Shown here one piece after another: positions 6,692 to 10,414 of a DNA stretch of 10,414 bases; position 1 is the stretch's first letter; each line of letters opens with the position of its first letter. The stretch lies in the NCBI GenBank assembly GCA_016302435.1, contig JAEDNQ010000075.1, positions 1 through 10,414 on the forward strand, given 5' to 3'. The stretch is from Bacteroidaceae bacterium (GTDB lineage Bacteria > Bacteroidota > Bacteroidia > Bacteroidales > Bacteroidaceae). Below the pieces are notes generated by a model. That model did no database searches. It saw nothing but the letters and a program-made list of their open reading frames with translations, and was not told the origin of the DNA. The translations under genes and the position numbers were made by a program.

Positions 6692-7633
6692 TTATGTTTC
6701 TCTCTTCCCCTTCACATCTATCTCCATATACTTCTCCAGGACCTTCCTGGCCATCTCCGCCAATTCATCTCTGACGCTCTGTGGCGACACGACCTCAATG
6801 CTCTCTCTGAGCCACATGAGCTGCTGGTAGAAGTTGTAGCAGGGGACGAGACGGTAGCGGAAGTAGGTGAAGAGCTCACCACCCTCTTCGCATGTGTCCA
6901 TCTCACGTTGACTGACGTGCATGGGCTTGGCTCGGAGGTAGTCGCTCTGCACCTTGTTGGCTCGGATGACGATAGTCTCAGCCTGATCTCCCTCGTTGCC
7001 TCCTTGGATGCCATAGGTGTCGCGGAAGTAGTCATCGTGTGTGCCTGTATAGGAGGGGGTGTAGTGCTCGTCGGTAATACGGATGTCGGCCATCCTCTCT
7101 AAGGCATACACGCAGGGGCGCTGGCCAAGATGGGTGGTGACTTCGGCTATGCAATACCATCGGCCTTCCCAGATGGTGAGGAAGATGGGGATGTAGATGC
7201 GCCTCTTTAGGGTGTTTTGCCTGAAGGATGTGTATGCTGCCTCTATGCCTCGGCGCTCGTCGATGGCACGAAGAATGAGGTGGAGGCTGTCCGTGCCAGT
7301 GACGTAGTCGACATGATGGATGCAATCCTTGTGCTTCATCATCATGGAGGCGGAGGAACGGATGTCATACATGGCGAGGAGGTAGTGGATGAGGTTGGTG
7401 TCATCGTTCAATCCCTGCCAATCTATGCTGTATGTTTTGTCCACAAAATTGAAGCGCACCTCACAAAGGAAGAGTTCTTCCACTTGTTCCTTGTAGCGCA
7501 TGAAGGTGCTTCGCGATAACATTCCGTCTTCCGGCCATCTCTTCAACAGCTCGCGGCATATCTCTTTTCGGGTCATCGGTCCGCGATTGTTGAGCATCCT
7601 GGCTATGCTAATGCATTTTTCAGTTTTGGTCAT
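6692..7633 (-). CDS. WYL-domain transcriptional regulator
   Basis: A DNA-binding regulator with a ligand-sensing WYL domain. From the ATG at 7633 the protein is 313 residues. Residues 8-60 form a helix-turn-helix-like N-terminus (ISIARMLNNRGPMTRKEICR, then SRSTFMRYKEQVEEL). The WYL core spans roughly 118-195, with IYIPIFLTIWEGRWYCIAEV matching the strand that gives the family its name, although the motif here reads WYC. A C-terminal WCX-like segment runs over about 218-303 (VVSPQSVRDELAEMARKVL). The longer open frame starting at 7702 is rejected because the promoter's -7 element lies inside it, placing the transcription start downstream. The gene lies 195 bases upstream of cas9 on the same strand, with the tracrRNA between them on the other strand. 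WYL proteins regulate phage-defence and CRISPR loci in several lineages, so a role here is plausible but only inferred; the target and ligand are unknown. Confidence 0.85.
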   Translation of the reverse strand: MTKTEKCISIARMLNNRGPMTRKEICRELLKRWPEDGMLSRSTFMRYKEQVEELFLCEVRFNFVDKTYSIDWQGLNDDTNLIHYLLAMYDIRSSASMMMKHKDCIHHVDYVTGTDSLHLILRAIDERRGIEAAYTSFRQNTLKRRIYIPIFLTIWEGRWYCIAEVTTHLGQRPCVYALERMADIRITDEHYTPSYTGTHDDYFRDTYGIQGGNEGDQAETIVIRANKVQSDYLRAKPMHVSQREMDTCEEGGELFTYFRYRLVPCYNFYQQLMWLRESIEVVSPQSVRDELAEMARKVLEKYMEIDVKGKRET

Positions 7634-7667
7634 GGTAGTCTGTGAGCTTGAGGTTGAAAATTGGGTG

Positions 7668-7704
7668 CAAAGATAATGACGTGGTGTGTCAAAAAGCGAC
7701 ACAC
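7668..7704 (-). promoter_or_regulatory. WYL gene promoter with operator-like palindrome
   Basis: On the minus strand TATCTTTG (7668-7675) matches TAnnTTTG and lies 35 bases upstream of the ATG at 7633. Immediately upstream a perfect 7-base inverted repeat, GTGTGTC-N7-GACACAC (7684-7704), sits where the -33 contact would be; the nearest TTTG lies inside it at only 14 bases spacing. The size and placement suit a dimeric repressor site, most simply autoregulation by the WYL protein. The binding partner is inferred. Confidence 0.6.
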
Positions 7705-7951
7705 AATAAAAGAATCTTTACACAATTAAACATTATTAACTATAAAACAGATGTTCTGACACTCTAAGCCCCTACAATAATGCGTATTTTGAGACATGCG
7801 CCATCCTTGAGCCTTTGCTACCATGAAGCCAAAGGCTTGCCATCCTGCATGCAACGGATACCATCTTGACTAATCGCGCTGACCAGAAAGACACTCCAAG
7901 TCCTCATCCTGCATGCAACGGATACCCTCTTGCCCCATCACCCTCTTACTC
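7705..7951. other. Intergenic region between mtgA and WYL gene, no gene seen
   Basis: About 250 bases with stops in all frames and no convincing short gene. It contains an inverted repeat AGCCTTTG (7810-7817) and CAAAGGCT (7830-7837) with a 12-base loop and no T run on either side, and the two copies of a 28-base direct repeat listed separately. No clear intrinsic terminator for the mtgA transcript is visible. Confidence 0.6.
7841..7932. repeat. Pair of 28-bp direct repeats
   Basis: Positions 7841-7868 and 7905-7932 match at 27 of 28 bases and share CATCCTGCATGCAACGGATA, which includes the palindrome TGCATGCA. They are separated by 36 bases. There are only two copies and the unit is unrelated to the CRISPR repeat. 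It may be a local duplication, a protein-binding site pair or members of a dispersed repeat family. Confidence 0.7.
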
Positions 7952-8683
7952 TCACTCCTTCTTCTCCTTCAGTTCCTCTCTCGTCGGGAAATGGCCTATC
8001 CATTTCATCTGGCGTATGCACCACCGCTGGCGACGGTACATGTAGCGTGTGGGAGAGGAGGAGTCCATGCGGAGGGGGTTGGGGAGAGTGATGGCTATCA
8101 TGGCACATTGGTTGCGTGTGAGGTCTTTGGCGTCACATCCGAAGTGTTCCTGCGCCACGGCCTGTGCTCCGTAGATGCCATCGCCCATCTCTATGGTGTT
8201 GAGATAGACCTCCATGATGCGATGCTTGTCCCAGAAGAACTCTATGAGGACCGTGAAGTAGGCTTCCACGCCCTTGCGGGCCCAAGCTAATTTGCCTGTG
8301 GAGGACGTGGGGAAGAGAAAGACGTTTTTGGCTGTCTGCTGGCTTATGGTCGAACCTCCACGGTATCGCTGGCCTTCCTGGCGTTCTTCTACGACTTTCT
8401 TTATGGCTTCCCAGTCGAAGCCGCTGTGGTTGAGGAAGTTCTGGTCTTCGCACGACATGACGGCCAAAGGGAGGTCGGGGGAGATGGAGTCGAGGTCGAC
8501 CCACGAGTGGTGCCAACGTATCTGTTCTCCTCGGCTCACCTGCTCGAAGGCGCGGATGAACATGAGGGGAGAGGTGTACACGGGCATGTAGCGGAACAAT
8601 AAAACAAGTAGGATGCTACCTGCCACAAGGGCGAGGAGCATCCACTTGATGAATTTGCCTATTCGTGAAAACAATGTCTTCAT
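7952..8683 (-). CDS. mtgA: Monofunctional biosynthetic peptidoglycan transglycosylase
   Basis: This enzyme polymerises lipid II into glycan strands on the periplasmic face of the inner membrane. The 243-residue protein is typical for the family and lacks a transpeptidase domain. A single membrane anchor occupies about residues 11-31. The GT51 motifs appear in order: EDQNFLNHSGFD at 79-90 with catalytic Glu79, RGGSTISQQTAKN at 108-120, RKGVEAYF near 136-143, and RIMEVYLN at 155-162 followed by GDGIYGAQAVA. The second conserved glutamate should lie in or near the last two motifs. The gene begins 26 bases after the stop of the OmpA-like lipoprotein gene on the same strand, so the two are probably co-transcribed, consistent with a shared cell-envelope role. 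The start ATG is the first in frame and gives the short basic N-terminus expected before the anchor. Confidence 0.95.
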   Translation of the reverse strand: MKTLFSRIGKFIKWMLLALVAGSILLVLLFRYMPVYTSPLMFIRAFEQVSRGEQIRWHHSWVDLDSISPDLPLAVMSCEDQNFLNHSGFDWEAIKKVVEERQEGQRYRGGSTISQQTAKNVFLFPTSSTGKLAWARKGVEAYFTVLIEFFWDKHRIMEVYLNTIEMGDGIYGAQAVAQEHFGCDAKDLTRNQCAMIAITLPNPLRMDSSSPTRYMYRRQRWCIRQMKWIGHFPTREELKEKKE

Positions 8684-8709
8684 GACGGGTTATGGTTGTT
8701 TGTCTTCCT

Positions 8710-9429
8710 TTACTTGAGAGTGCCTTCGTTGGCAGCCTTGATCATTGCCTCTGAGGCATAGAGGTAAACCTCTACTCGGCGGTTCTGCTCCTGGCCTGCC
8801 TTTGTGCTGTTGTCAGCTACTGGGTTTGCCTGTCCGAAGCCTGTTGAGCTCTTGATCTGTGTGGCTGCTGCTCCTGCTGAGAGGAGGTATGACTTGACTG
8901 CATCGGCACGGTTCTGTGAGAGTGTGAGGTTCTTCTGTGCGCTCTGCTCTGCTGTAGAGTTCTTCCAGCCCTGGTTGTCTGTATAGCCCTGGATGGCTAC
9001 GTCGCAGTCGGTGTAAACCTTGAGAACGTTGTTGGTGAAGTCGTTGAGGTTTTTCTTCGCTTCTGCACTGAGTGTGGCGCTTCCTGTAGTGAAGAGGATG
9101 CCTGAGTCGAATGTCATCTTGATGGCGTCAAGTCCGTTGGCGTCCTTCACGCTTTCTACCTTAGCGTTCTCCACTGCCTCGGCTGCTGCCTTGGCCTTGT
9201 CCATCTTCTTGCCGATGAGCAGACCTGCTCCTGTGCCTACGGCTGCTCCGATGCCGGCTCCGATGAGTGTGCCCTTAGTGTCCTTTCCAATGAGATTGCC
9301 GATGAGTGCTCCTACTGCTGCTCCACTGCCGCCTCCAATGAGACCGCCCTTGGTTGTGTTGCTGGCTCCGCAGCTTGAGAGGATGATTAATGCAGCCATG
9401 ATGACTGTTCCAAACTTAAATGTCTTCAT
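8710..9429 (-). CDS. OmpA-family lipoprotein with glycine-zipper segment
   Basis: A 239-residue outer-membrane lipoprotein expected to tether the outer membrane to peptidoglycan. The signal peptide ends in a lipobox, LSSC, with Cys20 as the lipidated residue. Residues 28-73 are a glycine-zipper region (GGLIGGGSGAAVGALIGNLIG and a similar second block) that can pack in or against a membrane. After a short Ala-rich, probably helical linker (78-92), the OmpA C-terminal domain spans about 105-224, with ILFTTGSATLS, IQGYTDNQG (Asp151), LSQNRADAVKSYL (Arg174) and NRRVEVYL (Arg217-Arg218), the residues that usually contact the diaminopimelate of peptidoglycan. It is the first gene of a two-gene unit with mtgA. 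I find no convincing TAnnTTTG promoter immediately upstream. Related proteins are called YiaD-like or OmpA family; I assign no symbol. Confidence 0.92.
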   Translation of the reverse strand: MKTFKFGTVIMAALIILSSCGASNTTKGGLIGGGSGAAVGALIGNLIGKDTKGTLIGAGIGAAVGTGAGLLIGKKMDKAKAAAEAVENAKVESVKDANGLDAIKMTFDSGILFTTGSATLSAEAKKNLNDFTNNVLKVYTDCDVAIQGYTDNQGWKNSTAEQSAQKNLTLSQNRADAVKSYLLSAGAAATQIKSSTGFGQANPVADNSTKAGQEQNRRVEVYLYASEAMIKAANEGTLK

Positions 9430-9690
9430 AATTGAAAGTAAATTTTGTGGTGGTTATTTAATAATATATTATGTGTGAGAACATTATTACGCTTGCTGCT
9501 GAAAACGGTTTTACAGACCTTTTTCGGACGTTTCGATTGCAAATTTCGGTATTTTCCGCGAATTGTCATTGTTTTTTATCACTTATTTTTCAAAAACGCT
9601 TCGTATTTAAAATTTATTGTGTAATTTTGTAGTTTGAAATTGACAAACAACATTACATAATTGACGTTACACACACATATATTATTTTTT
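9430..9690. promoter_or_regulatory. Divergent intergenic region with proS promoter candidate
   Basis: This region separates the OmpA lipoprotein gene (minus) from proS (plus). On the plus strand TAATTTTG (9622-9629) matches the TAnnTTTG -7 element; a start near 9635 would leave about 55 bases before the proS ATG. The upstream contact is poor (only TTCG at about 18 bases). On the minus strand no good consensus is visible. No RNA gene or ORF is apparent in the region. Confidence 0.5.
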
Positions 9691-10414
9691 ATGGCAACAG
9701 AATTGAAAGAACTCACCAAGCGTTCGGAAGATTATTCAAAATGGTATAACGAGCTTGTCGTCAAGGCCGACCTCGCAGAACAGGCTGACGTGAGAGGTTG
9801 TATGGTTATCAAGCCTTACGGTTACGCTATATGGGAAAAGATGCAAAGAGTGCTGGACGATATGTTCAAGGAGACTGGAGTGCAGAACGCATATTTCCCT
9901 CTGCTCATCCCGAAGAGTTTCCTCAGCCGCGAGGCTGAACACGTGGAAGGCTTCGCCAAGGAGTGTGCGGTAGTGACCCACTATCGCCTGAAGACTAACG
10001 AGACTCACGACGGGGTGGTCGTTGACCCCAACGCTAAGCTGGAGGAGGAACTCATCATCCGCCCAACGTCTGAGACCATCATCTGGAACACGTACAAGAA
10101 CTGGATAAAGTCGTACAGAGACCTGCCCATACTGTGCAACCAGTGGTGCAACGTGATGAGATGGGAGATGAGAACACGTCTCTTCCTCCGCACATCGGAA
10201 TTTCTCTGGCAGGAGGGACACACTGCCCACGCCACAAGGGAGGAGGCTGAGGAGAGAGCGAAGATGATGCTCAAGGTATACGCTAAGTTTGCTGAAGAGT
10301 ACATGGCCGTTCCTGTAGTGCAGGGAGTGAAGAGCGAGACGGAGAGATTTGCCGGCGCGCTCGACACATACACCATCGAGGCCATGATGCAGGACGGCAA
10401 GGCTCTGCAGAGCG
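9691..10414 (+). CDS. proS: Proline--tRNA ligase, N-terminal part (runs off window)
   Basis: This class II synthetase charges tRNA-Pro with proline. About 241 codons are present and the gene is open to the right edge. It starts MATELKELTKRSEDYSKWYN at the ATG at 9691. The class II core follows: GCMVIKPYGYAIWEKMQRVLDD near residues 36-57 (motif 1 region), NAYFPLLIPKSFL, the proline/ATP site region EELIIRPTSETII near 118-130, and motif 2 with RTRLFLRTSEFLWQEGHTAH near 160-179. Catalytic core elements follow one another closely, without the large insertion of the E. coli type after motif 2 in the visible part, so this is the archaeal/eukaryotic-like form common in Bacteroidetes. The first-frame ATG fits the family N-terminus. 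It is divergent from the envelope genes and unrelated to the CRISPR locus. Confidence 0.96.
   Translation, partial: MATELKELTKRSEDYSKWYNELVVKADLAEQADVRGCMVIKPYGYAIWEKMQRVLDDMFKETGVQNAYFPLLIPKSFLSREAEHVEGFAKECAVVTHYRLKTNETHDGVVVDPNAKLEEELIIRPTSETIIWNTYKNWIKSYRDLPILCNQWCNVMRWEMRTRLFLRTSEFLWQEGHTAHATREEAEERAKMMLKVYAKFAEEYMAVPVVQGVKSETERFAGALDTYTIEAMMQDGKALQS

Noticed and set aside
6692..7702. Longer WYL start at 7702
   Set aside because: The -7 element at 7668-7675 and most of the palindrome fall inside that extension, so the transcript would begin downstream of it; the extra residues are also not domain-like.
7841..7932. The two direct repeats as a second small CRISPR
   Set aside because: Only two copies, no resemblance to the CRISPR repeat, no leader, and the 28-base unit has no terminal pairing like a repeat. 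It is better called a direct repeat.
9736..10230. Minus-strand ORF of 164 residues opposite proS
   Set aside because: The plus strand clearly encodes conserved proline--tRNA ligase motifs over the same span.

Overview
The window comes from a Bacteroidota chromosome, most likely Prevotella or a close relative. I base this on the promoter style (TTTG and TAnnTTTG elements with no clear Shine-Dalgarno), the style of the encoded proteins, and a proS gene without the bacterial insertion domain. No database search was possible, so the genus is an inference.

Region 1 (1-613) holds a left-edge cluster of short repeats: a 10-bp tandem, a duplicated 45-bp hairpin-plus-mini-ORF unit, and CAGCAATT inverted repeats. 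It also holds a gene for a 69-residue membrane protein (246-455, minus) behind a textbook Bacteroidetes promoter. Region 2 (614-6683) is a complete type II-C CRISPR-Cas locus: an array of 14 repeats and 13 spacers, a leader of about 90 bp, then cas2, cas1 and cas9 (all minus strand, transcribed cas9 to cas1 to cas2 to array). A short tracrRNA is read divergently on the plus strand just upstream of cas9. Region 3 (6684-7950) is a WYL-domain regulator gene, tail-to-tail with the tracrRNA, with a palindrome in its own promoter, followed by a repeat-bearing intergenic stretch. Region 4 (7952-9429) is a two-gene minus-strand unit, an OmpA-family lipoprotein then the peptidoglycan transglycosylase mtgA. 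Region 5 (9430-10414) is a divergent intergenic region and the 5' part of proS.

The CRISPR parts fit together. Cas9 keeps its RuvC and HNH residues. The tracrRNA anti-repeat pairs with the first 19 or so nucleotides of the crRNA-sense repeat, and a GC-rich UUCG hairpin ends it. The leader carries a TAnnTTTG element pointing into the array. The exception is cas1: its reading frame is broken by one extra base in a run of six G (6 C on the plus strand, 2623-2628), while everything downstream, including the catalytic residues, is intact. If real, the system could still cut targets but could not acquire spacers unless the frame is restored by slippage or reversion.

The points most worth a second look are the cas1 homopolymer frameshift, the compact tracrRNA, the hybrid repeat that records an unequal crossover at the old end of the array, the WYL regulator with its operator-like palindrome, and the repeat cluster at the left edge.
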